Of a stretch of DNA of 64,000 bases, positions 27,464-37,200 are shown piece by piece (position 1 is the stretch's first letter; each line of letters starts with the position of its first letter). The stretch is taken from NCBI RefSeq assembly GCF_018130065.1, contig NZ_JAFCME010000008.1, positions 62,001-126,000 on the forward strand, read 5' to 3'. Below the pieces are notes generated by a model. That model made no database searches and had not been told where the DNA came from. It was given only the letters and a program-made list of their open reading frames with translations. The translations under genes and the position numbers were made by a program. This stretch comes from Bradyrhizobium sp. AUGA SZCCT0158. GTDB lineage: Bacteria > Pseudomonadota > Alphaproteobacteria > Rhizobiales > Xanthobacteraceae.

Positions 27464-29730
27464 CAGCTCGCCGCCCTCTGCTCACCCAATTCCTGGAAGA
27501 ATTGATGCACGTCGGCGGCTTTCCTGTAAATCGGCGACAGCGCCTCCGGCGCAAAATCGTCGACCTCGATCACTTTTGCAACAGCTTCATGCGCAGCCGC
27601 CAGCTTTTCGCCCTCGGATTGGGTGATGACGCCCTTCTGCACCGCCTCTTTCCAGTCATGCAGCCGCGCGGCGTGTAGTTGCTTCGCGGCGCCCTCTGCG
27701 GCCGTCACCAGCAGGAACGCTTTTTCCAAGCGGGCAACGCCGCGATCGTCATCGACGTGTGACAAATCGGCCGTCAGCCGGTCACGCGCCGCCGATGGCG
27801 ACAGCACCAGCTGTGCACAGAGATGGACGACCCGGTCTGATGGCCCGACCACCCGCGCCCCGAACGGCTGGATCAGGAATTTCAGGATGATTGCGACGAA
27901 GCGATTGGGCAGATTATTGAGGATTTCGGCAAAGCGGTTTTCGATGGTCTTGAAGCCGCTCGCCATGCACCATTCCAGTGCGGCGAAATCGGCTTGCTGG
28001 CGGCCTTCGTCCTGCCAGCGTTTCAGTGCCGCCGAGAGCAGATAGAGCTCGGAGAGGATATCGCCAAAGCGCGCGGAGAGCATTTCCTTGCGCTTGAGCG
28101 CGCCGCCCAAGGTCAACAGCGCCATGTCGGCGCAGAGCGCGAACGCCGACGCGTAGCGCGAGAGCTGGCGATAGAATTTGGTCGCATCGCCTGCGTCCGG
28201 CGCCGGCGCGAACATGCCACCGGTCCAGTTTCGACCCCAGGCGCGGAACATGGTCTTGAAGCTGTGGCCGACGTGACTCCAGAACGCCTTGTCGAAAGCA
28301 TCCAGCCCCTTGGCGCGGTCTTGCTCGCCGAGCGCGTTCATCTCGTCGAGCAGATAGGGATGGGCGCGGATCGCGCCCTGCCCGAACACGATCAGATTAC
28401 GGGTCAGGATGTTGGCGCCCTCGACGGTGATGCCGACCGGCACCGAGCGATAGAGATGGCCCAAATAATTCTGCGGGCCGTCAATGACCGCCTTGCCGCC
28501 GTGGATGTCCATGGCGTCGTCGATCGCGATCCGCATCCGTTCGGTGGCGTGCAGCTTCATGATGCCGGAAATGACCGCGGGATGATGACCCTGGTTGAGC
28601 GCCGCACAGGTCAGCCGCCGCGCGGCGTCGAGCAAGTAGGCCGTGCCGGCGATGCGCGCCAGCGGCTCCTCGATGCCTTCGAATTTTGAGATGGAGATGC
28701 CGAACTGTTCGCGGATGCGGGCATAGGCGCCGGAGGTGCGCGCGGCATAGGCGGCGCCCGCGGCCGACAGTGACGGCAGCGAGATGCCGCGGCCGGCGGC
28801 GAGCGCCGTCATCAGCATTTTCCAGCCCTGGCCGAGCCGCTCCTGGCCGCCGATGATGTAATCCATCGGGATAAAGACATCGCGCCCCCAGTTCGGGCCG
28901 TTCTGGAACACCTGCATCGCCGGCAGATGGCGCTTGCCGATTTCGACGCCCGGAAGATGCGTCGGGATCAGCGCCACGGTGATGCCGAGCTCTTCCTGCG
29001 AGCTCACCAGATGATCGGGGTCGTAGGCCTTGAAGGCGAGGCCGAGCAGCGTCGCGACCGGGCCGAGCGTGATATAGCGCTTGTGCCAGTTGAGGCGCAG
29101 CCCCAGCACTTCGCGGTCTTCGAACTGACCCTTGCAGATGATGCCCGTGTCGATCATCGAGGCGGCGTCGGAGCCGGCTTCCGGACTGGTCAGTCCGAAG
29201 CAGGGAATGTCGCGGCCATCGGCCAGCCGCGGCAGCCATTGCAGCTGCTGTTCTTTTGTGCCGAAGCGCATCAAGAGTTCGCCGGGCCCAAGCGAGTTCG
29301 GCACCATCACGGTGACGGCGGCGGTGAGCGAACGCGACGACAGTTTTCGCACCACCTCGGAATGCGCATAAGGCGAGAAGCCGAGGCCGCCATACTCTTT
29401 GGGAATGATCATGCCGAAGAATTTGTGGCGCTTGATGAAGGCCCACGCCTCCGGCGGCAGGTCGCGCCATTCCCAATTGATCTTCCAGTCGTCGAGCATC
29501 GCGCAGAGTTCATCGACCGGACCGTGCAGGAAGGCTTCTTCTTCGGCCGTCAGCGTCGCCGGCGCGTAGCCAAGCAATTTCGACCAGTCGGGATTGCCGG
29601 TGAAGAGATCGGCGTCCCACCAGACGTCGCCGGCCTCCAGCGCCGCGCGCTCGGTGTCGGACATCGACGGCAACACGCCGCGGGCCCAGGAGAAAATCGG
29701 CTTGGTGATGAAATCGCGGCGGAAGCTCAT
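27463..29730 (-). CDS. Long acyl-CoA dehydrogenase (FadE-like)
   Basis: A 755-residue FAD enzyme for the first step of beta-oxidation, much longer than the usual 380-residue type because it has the FadE-like N-terminal extension and the bacterial C-terminal domain (DUF1974). Family motifs: IIPKEYGGLGFSPYAHSEVV, CFGLTSPEAGSDAASM (flavin-contacting), MDIHGGKAVIDGPQNYLG. The start at 29730 (MSFRRDFITK) has GAGGAC upstream; an ATG four codons earlier is possible. It is the first gene of the four-gene operon dehydrogenase, thiolase, hydratase/dehydrogenase, thioesterase. The regulator is not next to it. Confidence 0.93.
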   Translation of the reverse strand: MSFRRDFITKPIFSWARGVLPSMSDTERAALEAGDVWWDADLFTGNPDWSKLLGYAPATLTAEEEAFLHGPVDELCAMLDDWKINWEWRDLPPEAWAFIKRHKFFGMIIPKEYGGLGFSPYAHSEVVRKLSSRSLTAAVTVMVPNSLGPGELLMRFGTKEQQLQWLPRLADGRDIPCFGLTSPEAGSDAASMIDTGIICKGQFEDREVLGLRLNWHKRYITLGPVATLLGLAFKAYDPDHLVSSQEELGITVALIPTHLPGVEIGKRHLPAMQVFQNGPNWGRDVFIPMDYIIGGQERLGQGWKMLMTALAAGRGISLPSLSAAGAAYAARTSGAYARIREQFGISISKFEGIEEPLARIAGTAYLLDAARRLTCAALNQGHHPAVISGIMKLHATERMRIAIDDAMDIHGGKAVIDGPQNYLGHLYRSVPVGITVEGANILTRNLIVFGQGAIRAHPYLLDEMNALGEQDRAKGLDAFDKAFWSHVGHSFKTMFRAWGRNWTGGMFAPAPDAGDATKFYRQLSRYASAFALCADMALLTLGGALKRKEMLSARFGDILSELYLLSAALKRWQDEGRQQADFAALEWCMASGFKTIENRFAEILNNLPNRFVAIILKFLIQPFGARVVGPSDRVVHLCAQLVLSPSAARDRLTADLSHVDDDRGVARLEKAFLLVTAAEGAAKQLHAARLHDWKEAVQKGVITQSEGEKLAAAHEAVAKVIEVDDFAPEALSPIYRKAADVHQFFQELGEQRAAS

Positions 29731-29933
29731 GGCGGTCCTCATGGATCGGCGGCGCGGAAGGCTATTTTAGCGGATGATGCGGGGTTTGGGTGAACACTTC
29801 GCCTTGAAAATAGGGCGAAATTGACGCGGACGGGCGGCGGGAGATAACGGCTGTGGGGCGTGTCAGTTCCGGGAGTCTGATTGTGTACCGCTGGCCTTCT
29901 TGATCCCTCCCACACTGCCACCCCATACTAGCT

Positions 29934-30033
29934 GTCATCACCCGCGCAGGCGGGTGATCCAGTACGCCGCGGCCTCTCGGTGTAGCATCGACGTCTCTGG
30001 GATACTGGGTCACCCGCCTGCGCGGGTGACGAC
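29934..30033. repeat. Inverted repeat, 100 bp
   Basis: Arms GTCATCACCCGCGCAGGCGG (from 29934) and its near-complement ending GCGCGGGTGACGAC (30033), with CCAGTA / TACTGG continuing the stem. The loop is about 40 bases. The wording GGGTGATCCAGTA / TACTGGGTCACCC is a common palindrome of this bacterial group. Confidence 0.75.
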
Positions 30034-30059
30034 ACTGGATGTGTGTCTTCGTTCTCGCG

Positions 30060-30430
30060 ACGCATTGCGCCCGAAGCTTTGCAAATCGCTTCGCCCTTCA
30101 ACTCAGAGGGCGCAGGGAATGCCGGATGCGCGCTGCACCCGCGGTCTCGTGTGCGATTGTGCTAAGAAAGCTGCACACGAGCATACAGGGCAGCGGAGAG
30201 CATCCGACATTCCCTGCGCAATGGCTTTACGGCTTATGACGCGCTCTCCCCGGTGAGACGGCCTCTATTGCCACCGTCGCCCCTCGGAAGCGTTAGCTCC
30301 CTTAAGGCTTAACGCCGTTACGGGCGCCAGGACCACACGCTTTCGCCGTACGCTTCAGCCGCGACCGTCAATCGCAACTGTTACGTCCACCGCGACCCGC
30401 CCCTCGTCGTGACGATGGCCAACGCCCTCT
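30060..30430. repeat. Large structured intergenic element with a 110-base hairpin
   Basis: No credible gene occupies this stretch. Its core is a long imperfect hairpin. The outer arms are GCGCAGGGAATGCCGGATGC (30110-30129) and GCATCCGACATTCCCTGCGC (30200-30219), which pair at 19 of 20 positions. Inner arms CTCGTGTGC (30146-30154) and GCACACGAG (30173-30181) pair perfectly. Flanking sequence (CGCATTGCGCCCGAAGCTTTGC before, CCCGCCCCTCGTCGTGACGATGG after) has the conserved-looking wording of a dispersed intergenic element that I recall from Bradyrhizobium-type genomes. Outer limits are estimates. Confidence 0.6.
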
Positions 30431-30817
30431 GAGTGGGACGGGATGGCTATTGATGTGCAGGTGATTTGGGGTCGAAGGAAAGCGAAATATTTTCGATTTA
30501 CAGAAATTTAGGTCTTGACACGATTTACGTAAATCAGAATTGATTTGCCCGTCGGGTCAATTTGTCGCGGAAAAGCGCAAGACCATGCGGCAATGATGAG
30601 CGCGCGCGGCGGACCACCGATGAAGGGGTGCGCAGGTGATCAATCCTAAACCTAAGTATCATCGTCCCAAACGAATGTAAGGCCCTGCTGAACGTCTGTG
30701 CAATGGTCCGATCCGTTTCTCTGCGATTGGCTGTCGTTCGACGGCGCTATGCCGTTCGAACTGAGCGCTGGGCGGAGTAACGACCACAAACCTGCAAGCA
30801 GGAAGGGAAGCACTGCC
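30431..30817. other. A+T-richer intergenic stretch with a candidate promoter/operator
   Basis: No gene is supported here. At 30485-30560 the composition shifts to A+T, containing TTGACA (30515-30520) followed directly by the perfect 14-bp palindrome GATTTACGTAAATC (30522-30535). No convincing -10 hexamer follows at 17 bases. It could be the promoter region of the small gene at 30818. TTGCCCGTCGGGTCAA at 30545-30560 is another palindromic motif. Confidence 0.35.
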
Positions 30818-30973
30818 ATGGACGTCATCATCGAGAAGATCAACGGCTTGTGGCACCTCATCGTCGGGTCGTGTCAAATCCGGACTCCGTTCCTGGAGAC
30901 ACAGCATCGCTCGCTGGTCGTTGCGTACGCCCGCCAGGTCTACCCGGGCGCCAAGATCCACGAACGCGACTGA
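30818..30973 (+). CDS. Small hypothetical protein, 51 residues
   Basis: A short frame starting MDVIIEKINGLWHLIVGSCQ, with a strong RBS (GGAAGGGA) 10 bases upstream, ending YPGAKIHERD. The alternating pattern of IEKINGLWHLIVG looks like a beta-hairpin, and the rest an amphipathic helix (SLVVAYARQVY). The frame is open further upstream, but the RBS supports this start. Function unknown. Confidence 0.5.
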   Translation: MDVIIEKINGLWHLIVGSCQIRTPFLETQHRSLVVAYARQVYPGAKIHERD

Positions 30974-31032
30974 GCACTCACGAAGGTCAAGAACTCATAG
31001 GGCTGAGCGGCAGGCGTAGTCCACCCGACGGG

Positions 31033-32019
31033 CTATTCGATCACCTCGTCGGCACGTCCGATCAGCGCCAGCGGTATGTTCAAGCCTAGCACCTTTGCGG
31101 TTTTTAGATTGATTATCAATTCGGCCCTCGTGGTCTGCTGGACGGGCAGGTCAGCCGGCTTTTCGCCCTTAAGAATACGGCCGGCATAGAGACCGACCAA
31201 ACGAAACCCCTCCGTCAGATTTCCACCGTAGCTCAAAACGCCGCCAGCTTCCGCGAAATCGCGATACTGATAGATCGCCGGCACCCGATGGCGCAACGCC
31301 AATGTAGCAAGTTGCTGCCTTCGTCCGGTGAAGAATGAATCAACGGCGATCACGAGCGCATTTGCCCGAAGTTGAGCCATTTTTTCAAAGACCGCATCGA
31401 ACTCAGGTTCTGTGCCGGCACTCAGGATGTGCAATTGTAATCCAAGGATATCGGCCGCAGCTTGGACCTCTCTCGTGGTAGAGGCCATAAGGGCAGGATT
31501 GGTCGGGTTAATTAAGAGAGCCATGGCAGTCGCCGTAGGGATCAACTCGTGCATTAATTCCAACCGCTTCGGGGCAAGTTCGCCAGCTAACGAAGTCGTG
31601 CCGGTTACGTTGCCCCCCGGTTTGTTCAGGCTTGCAACTAGTCCAAGTGCAACCGGGTCGCCGGCTGTGAAGATGACGATTGGAATTGTTGATGTCGCCG
31701 CCTTTGCGGCCAATGCCCCGGGAGTTGTGGCTGGAGCGACAATCACGCTCACTTCACGATGGACCAGCTCGGCGGCCAAGGTAGGCAACCGGTTATTCTG
31801 ACCCTCAGCCCAACGATATTCTACACGTACGTTCTGGCCCTCGGTGTAGCCGAGTTCGCCCAGGCCGCGGCGGAAACTGCGCAGAGCGCTCTCAGATACG
31901 GCGGGAGATTCGCTGCCCAGAAATCCAATCACCGGCAGGAATGGTTGCTGTGCCCATGCCATAAATGGGCACGCTGACGCCGCAGCACCGACAAAGGCTA
32001 TAAATTTCCGCCGGTCCAT
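31033..32019 (-). CDS. ABC-type substrate-binding protein of the ABC_sub_bind (TrpX-like) family
   Basis: A 328-residue periplasmic binding protein with a twin-arginine-like start (MDRRKFIAFVGAAASACPFM, cleavage after AWA). The mature part opens LPVIGFLGSESPAVSESALR and contains GLGELGYTEGQNVRVEYRWA, the hallmark of the family. No permease or ATPase gene is adjacent, so it is an orphan; such orphans are very numerous in Bradyrhizobium-like genomes. Base composition is slightly lower in G+C than in flanking genes. Ligand unknown. Confidence 0.88.
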   Translation of the reverse strand: MDRRKFIAFVGAAASACPFMAWAQQPFLPVIGFLGSESPAVSESALRSFRRGLGELGYTEGQNVRVEYRWAEGQNNRLPTLAAELVHREVSVIVAPATTPGALAAKAATSTIPIVIFTAGDPVALGLVASLNKPGGNVTGTTSLAGELAPKRLELMHELIPTATAMALLINPTNPALMASTTREVQAAADILGLQLHILSAGTEPEFDAVFEKMAQLRANALVIAVDSFFTGRRQQLATLALRHRVPAIYQYRDFAEAGGVLSYGGNLTEGFRLVGLYAGRILKGEKPADLPVQQTTRAELIINLKTAKVLGLNIPLALIGRADEVIE

Positions 32020-32185
32020 GCTGCCTCCTTACCAAGAAAGCAGGCGCATCTTATCGCTGAATCCGGCCCATCGATAGAGGCTCGAGCGCCTACCGCAGCG
32101 CATATCCTGGTCGAAATCTTTACGCGTCAATCGCAGGCGGTGACGATCGTTCGACATCACGGTCATCGACGTTCGAGCCGCAAGC

Positions 32186-32252
32186 GGCGGATTACGCCGG
32201 AGCCTGTCATCGGGCCGCGCTTCGCGCGGACCCGTTGTGCTCAATCCACCCT
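32186..32252. repeat. Palindromic intergenic repeat
   Basis: GGCGGATTACGCC (32186-32198) with an inner hairpin GGGCCGCGC-TTC-GCGCGGACCC (32212-32233) and CAATCCACCCT (32242-32252), the outer parts resembling the common GGGTGGATTAGCG/CGCTAATCCGCC repeat in degraded form. The rest of 32020-32467 shows no gene that I can support. Confidence 0.4.
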
Positions 32253-32467
32253 GTACCTTTGCTGGCGTTCGGCGCTGGTCTAACAGTGTAGACTGGTCGC
32301 ACGGGCCTATCTACCGGGAGCCGCCCAATCCGCCTGTGCCGAGAGCACCCACGTAGGATCTGCGCCCCGGTAGAGCGGCCGCGGTCCGTCACCGTAATTC
32401 CCGAAGGCGCCGCTGGACGGCCGGGTTTTGGCTATTAGTATAGGCGCGGGAAAACGAGGGGAAGCCA

Positions 32468-32731
32468 ATGCTTTTCAAGAGATTTCGAAGGGCCGTTGAA
32501 CCCAGTCCCAGCAAATGGAAGCGAATAGAGGAAACACCGATACCGTTGAGCCTCGGTCGGATTTGGCTCGTTGATATTGATGGCAATATCACCCGCGCGA
32601 TGGCGTTTACCTGGCCGATCCTCAAACGCCGCGAGCCGCGCAAATATCGGTTCTGGATGTCTCGCGAGCCTCACGCGCGAGAACCTGCGGCTGAAGCTAT
32701 TGCGGCACTCAGAGCGCTTAGAGCCAAATAG
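32468..32731 (+). CDS. Small basic hypothetical protein, 87 residues
   Basis: Begins MLFKRFRRAVEPSPSKWKRI and contains one compact hydrophobic strand region (LGRIWLVDIDGNI) and a C-terminal helix (EAIAALRALRAK). GAGGGGAAG lies seven bases before the ATG, which supports the start. The protein is strongly basic. I do not recognise a family. It is isolated between the binding-protein gene and the flavin reductase gene. Confidence 0.5.
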   Translation: MLFKRFRRAVEPSPSKWKRIEETPIPLSLGRIWLVDIDGNITRAMAFTWPILKRREPRKYRFWMSREPHAREPAAEAIAALRALRAK

Positions 32732-32911
32732 GCCGGAGCACGTGGCTAAAACGAGTGCCCGATAAGGGCGGGTCTGGCTTCGGGTGCGCCACGTCTTCGA
32801 TCGTTACGACAAGGCAAGCGATGGCGCTAGAAGGCAGGGTCGGGACGGAGCTGTATTACTTGGGCGCAGGGCCTTCGCTCGTCCCGGCCCCGTGAGCGCC
32901 GGACGAGACGA

Positions 32912-33544
32912 TCAATCCGGCCGGATCATCTCGAACATGTTTTCCGGCTTGATCTCGAAATAGTCGCCGCTGCGGCCGGCGCGGACGATCGGGCGGGCCA
33001 GCGCGGTCTGGTAGACGCCGTCCTTGATCATGGCCTTGTCGATGTGGACGGCGACGACTTCGCCGAGCGTCAGCCAGGCCTGCGCCTTGTCGCCATTGGC
33101 GCCCTGCAACTGGATGATCTGCGTCAGGCGGCATTCGAACGCGACCGGACTTTCGGCGACGCGGGGCACGTTGACGAGCTTGCCGGGTACCGCCGTGAGG
33201 CCGGCGATGTTGAACTCGCTGACGTCGCGGGCGACGTGGGCCGCGGTGGCGTTCATCTGCTGCGCCAGGTCCATGGTGGCGAGATTCCAGACGAACTCCC
33301 TGGTCTCCTGGATGTTGGCGGCGCTGTCCTTCCAGTTGGTGGAGGAGAAGCCGATGATCGGCGGCTTGTAGCAGAACGCGTTGAAGAAGCTGTAGGGCGC
33401 CAGATTGACGTTGCCATTGGTATCGCGCGACGAAATCCACCCGATCGGGCGCGGCGCGATGATGGCGTTGAAGGGGTCGTGCTTGAGGCCGTGGCCCTTG
33501 GCGGGTTCGTAAAAATGCAGGTCTTTGGGGCTCTTGGCGTCCAT
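32912..33544 (-). CDS. Flavin reductase-like FMN-binding protein
   Basis: A 210-residue split-barrel flavoprotein. The N-terminus contains HDPFNAIIAPRPIGWISSRD and NLAPYSFFNAFCYKPPIIGF, the family's FMN-binding signature. Members reduce free flavin or act as the reductase of two-component monooxygenases. No monooxygenase partner is adjacent. The efflux-pump operon lies upstream on the same strand, 115 bp away, with repeat DNA between. Confidence 0.87.
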   Translation of the reverse strand: MDAKSPKDLHFYEPAKGHGLKHDPFNAIIAPRPIGWISSRDTNGNVNLAPYSFFNAFCYKPPIIGFSSTNWKDSAANIQETREFVWNLATMDLAQQMNATAAHVARDVSEFNIAGLTAVPGKLVNVPRVAESPVAFECRLTQIIQLQGANGDKAQAWLTLGEVVAVHIDKAMIKDGVYQTALARPIVRAGRSGDYFEIKPENMFEMIRPD

Positions 33545-33659
33545 TTTCCGGTGTTTCCTTCAATCGCAGGGGCGGCAAAGCGTAGCGCGCCCACCAGCTT
33601 TATTGAAGTAACAATGGTGGGCATGGCGCATGCGCGCCCGAAGCAACCCGGGCTCGGAG

Positions 33660-34268
33660 CTATTGCGCCTTGCCGCGCGGAGCCATGCTGGCGAGGATGA
33701 AATCGATCATCCGGTCGATGGTCGGCCCCGGCTTGTTGGCGCATTGGGCGATCATTTGCGGGTGGAAGAAGCGGATCATACCGGTGCAGCAGCACAACGC
33801 CGCTTGCTCCAGATCATCGACCTCGAATTCGCCGGTCGCCACGCCCTGCGCAATCACGCTGCCCATCGTCTGGGTGATCAACATGATATGGGCGTTGCAG
33901 ACCTCCCAGTCCTCCTCCATCGCGATCGCGACCATCTCGTGCAACTTGGAATCGCCGACATAGCGTTCCGAATTCATGCGGTGGACGGTTTTCATCAGTT
34001 CGCGCAACCGGGGCGCGGCCGGACCGGGCCGGTCCGCGATCCGCTGCGCCTCGACCTCGACCTCGCCCATCAGGGCGCGGGCGACGCCTTCGTGGATCGC
34101 CTTCTTCGAATCGAAGAAGCGATAGACGTTGGCCGGGCTCATCCGCAGTTCTTTGGCGATGTCGGCCACCGTCGTCTTCTGGTAGCCGATCTGCCGGAAC
34201 AGACGCTCCGCCACCACGAGAATCCGTTCCCGCGTGTCAGTTTCGATGTGTTCAGCAATCAGCGTCAT
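33660..34268 (-). CDS. TetR/AcrR-family repressor of the adjacent RND efflux operon
   Basis: A roughly 202-residue regulator: N-terminal TetR helix-turn-helix (TVADIAKELRMSPANVYRFF) and a ligand-binding helical domain typical of the family. It is the third gene of the operon adaptor, RND pump, TetR. The start used is the ATG at 34268; a TTG at 34286, immediately after the pump stop codon (TAATTG), is an alternative that would couple translation. Its likely target is the 38-bp palindrome in the operon promoter at 38624-38661, which would make it autoregulated. Confidence 0.88.
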   Translation of the reverse strand: MTLIAEHIETDTRERILVVAERLFRQIGYQKTTVADIAKELRMSPANVYRFFDSKKAIHEGVARALMGEVEVEAQRIADRPGPAAPRLRELMKTVHRMNSERYVGDSKLHEMVAIAMEEDWEVCNAHIMLITQTMGSVIAQGVATGEFEVDDLEQAALCCCTGMIRFFHPQMIAQCANKPGPTIDRMIDFILASMAPRGKAQ

Positions 34269-34286
34269 GTCAGAACCAATGTTCAA

Positions 34287-37200
34287 TTATTCCGCCGCGT
34301 CGGCAAGCGGAAATGCGAGTGGAGACGTGCTCAGCTCCTTGGCGGCATGTTGCGGCGCAAGATCGGGCTGCTTGGTTTGGCCGCTTTCTTCCAGGCTCTT
34401 GCGGAACCAGAGCGCGTAGAGGCCCGGCAGGTACAGCAAGGTCAGGAAGGTTGCAACGAACAAACCGCCCATGATGGTGATCGCCATCGGTCCCCAGAAG
34501 GCCGAACGCGACAGCGGAATCATGGCCAGGATGGCGGCCAGCGCCGTCAGGATCACGGGGCGAGCCCGCCGCACGGTGGCTTCGACGATGGCTTCCTTGC
34601 GCGTCATGCCATGGGAGACGTCGGTCTCGATCTGGTCGACCAGAATGACCGCGTTGCGCATGATCATGCCGGCCAGCGCGATCAGCCCGAGCAGCGCCAC
34701 GAAGCCGAACGGCTGGCCCGCGATGTTGAGGCCGAGCGAGGCGCCGACGATGCCGAGCGGCGCCGTCAGGAACACCAGGATCAGGCGCGAGAAGCTCTGC
34801 AGCTGAATCATCAGCAGCGTCAGCATGACAAGCGCCATCAGCGGAAACAGCACGGCGATCGAGGCGTTGCCCTTGGCGGATTCCTCGAACGCGCCGCCCG
34901 GCTCGATCCGGTAGGCCGGCTCGAGGCTGTCGCGGATTTGGCTCAGCTTCGGCCAGATCTGATTGGTGACGTCGGGCGCCTGCACGCCGTCGGCGACGTC
35001 GGTGCGCACGGTGATCGCCATGTCGCGGTTACGCCGCCACAGGATCGGCTCCTCATGGGCGTATTCGATCTTTGCAATTTGCTGCAGCGGCACGGCTACC
35101 CCATTACGTGACGTCACGGTGAGGTCGCCGACATGGCCGAGATCGAGCCGCTCGGAGGGCACGGCGCGGGCGACCACGCCGACCTTCTCGATGCCGTCGC
35201 GGATGGTCGTGACCGGCGCACCAGAGATCAGCATGCTGAGCGCCTGCGAGACGTCCTGCGGGGTAAGACCCAGCGCGCGCGCCCGATCCTGATCGACCAC
35301 GAGCTTGAGGTAGGGCGACTGCTCGTTCCAGTCGAGCTGCGGCTCCAGCGCATTCGGATTCTGCCGCATCACGTCGCGCACCTGATAGGCGATGTCGCGG
35401 ACCTTGTTGGGGTCGGGGCCGATCACGCGGAACTGGACCGGGAAGCCGACCGGCGGACCGAAATTGAAGCGGTCGATGCGCACGCGCGCCTCGGAGAGGT
35501 CGCCGCCGGCGACCGCCTTCTCCAGCCGCGCCTTGATGCGCTCGCGGGCATCGACGTCCTTGGAGACGATCACGATTTCCGCGAAGGCCTCGTTCGGCAG
35601 TTGCGGGTTGAGGCCGAGCCAGAACCGCGGCGAACCCTGGCCGACATAGGAGGTGTAGGTCGCGATGTCCTTGTCGTCCTTGAGCAGCGCCTCGGCCTTC
35701 TTCACCGACTTCTCGGTGACGTTGAAGGCGGTGCCTTCGGGCAGGCGCAGCTGCAAGAACAGCTCGGGGCGCTCCGACAGCGGGAAGAACTGCTGCTGGA
35801 CGTTGCCGAAGCCGACGATCGAGAGCGCGAACACGGCGACGGTTGCCACCACCACCTTGATACGATGGTCGACGCACCACTGCACCATGCTGCGCAGGAT
35901 GCGATAGACGCGGGTCTCATAGACCGCGTGCGGATCGTGGTTGTGGTGGACCTTGATGTTCGGCAGCAGCTTGACGCCGATATAGGGCGTGAAGATCACG
36001 GCGACGAACCAGGACGCCACCAGCGAAATCGCCACGATCCAGAAGATGCCGCCGGCATATTCGCCGACCGCGGAATTGGCAAAGCCGATGGGGAGGAAGC
36101 CAGCGGCCGTGACCAGCGTCCCCGTGAGCATCGGAAACGCAGTAGATTCCCAGGCAAAGGACGCCGCGCGGACGCGGTCCCAGCCCTGCTCCATCTTCAC
36201 CACCATCATCTCGACCGCGATGATGGCGTCGTCGACGAGCAGGCCGAGCGCGATGATCAGCGCGCCCAATGTAATACGGTGCAGATCGATCGACATCGCG
36301 TTCATGACGATGAAGACGATCGCCAGCACCAGCGGCACCGACATCGCCACCACAATGCCGGTTCGCCAGCCAAGCGCGAGGAACGAGACGAACAGCACGA
36401 TCGCCAGCGCCTCGACGAAGGAGTGCACGAACTCGCCGACGGCGCGCTCGACCACCTTGGGCTGGTCGGCGATCTGCTCGACATTGATGCCCTGCGGCAC
36501 CGCCTTCATGAAGTCATTGGTCGCGTTCTCGACTTCCTTGCCGAGTTCGAGGATGTTGGCGCCCTTGGCGGTGACCACGCCGATACCGAGCGCGGGCTTG
36601 CCTTCCTGGCGCGCCTTGAAGGTCGGCGGATCGACGAAGCCGTGGGTGACGGTGGCGATATCGCCCAGGCGGAAAATCCGGCCGTTGCTCTCGACCGGCG
36701 TCTCGGCGACCGCCTTGGCGCCGTCGAGCGCGCCGGTGACGCGCAGCGGCACGCGCTGCGAGGAGGTTTCCACCGTGCCGGCCGGCGTGACGTTGTTCTG
36801 CTTGGCCAGCGAATCAAACAGCGCCTGCGGTGTGACGCCGATCGTCGCCAGCTTGGCGTGCGAGAATTCGACGAAGATGCGCTCGTCCTGGGCGCCGTAG
36901 AGATTGACCTTGGTGACGCCGGGCACCTTCAGCAGCCGCTGGCGCATGCCTTCGGCCGCCTTCTTCAGCTGCGCATAATCGGCGCCGTCGCCGGTCATCA
37001 TATAGAGGATGGAATCGACGTCGCTGAATTCGTCATTGACGTTGGGGCCGAGCAGGCCCGCCGGCAACTGGCCCTGCACGTCGGCGAGCTTCTTGCGTAG
37101 CAAATAGAACAGATACGGCACTTGCGCCGGCGGCGTCGAATCCTTGAACGTGACCTGCATCGCGGTGAACGCGGGCTTCGAATAGGTCTGCACCTTCTCG

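Noticed and set aside
29743..30700. Protein-coding genes in the long gap after the acyl-CoA dehydrogenase gene
   Set aside because: The frames present are short, lie in palindromic repeat DNA and have no RBS or recognisable motif.
35133..37100. A 655-residue open frame opposite the RND pump gene
   Set aside because: Composition is dominated by Arg, His, Asp and Gln, as expected for the antisense of a G+C-rich gene; no RBS or domain.
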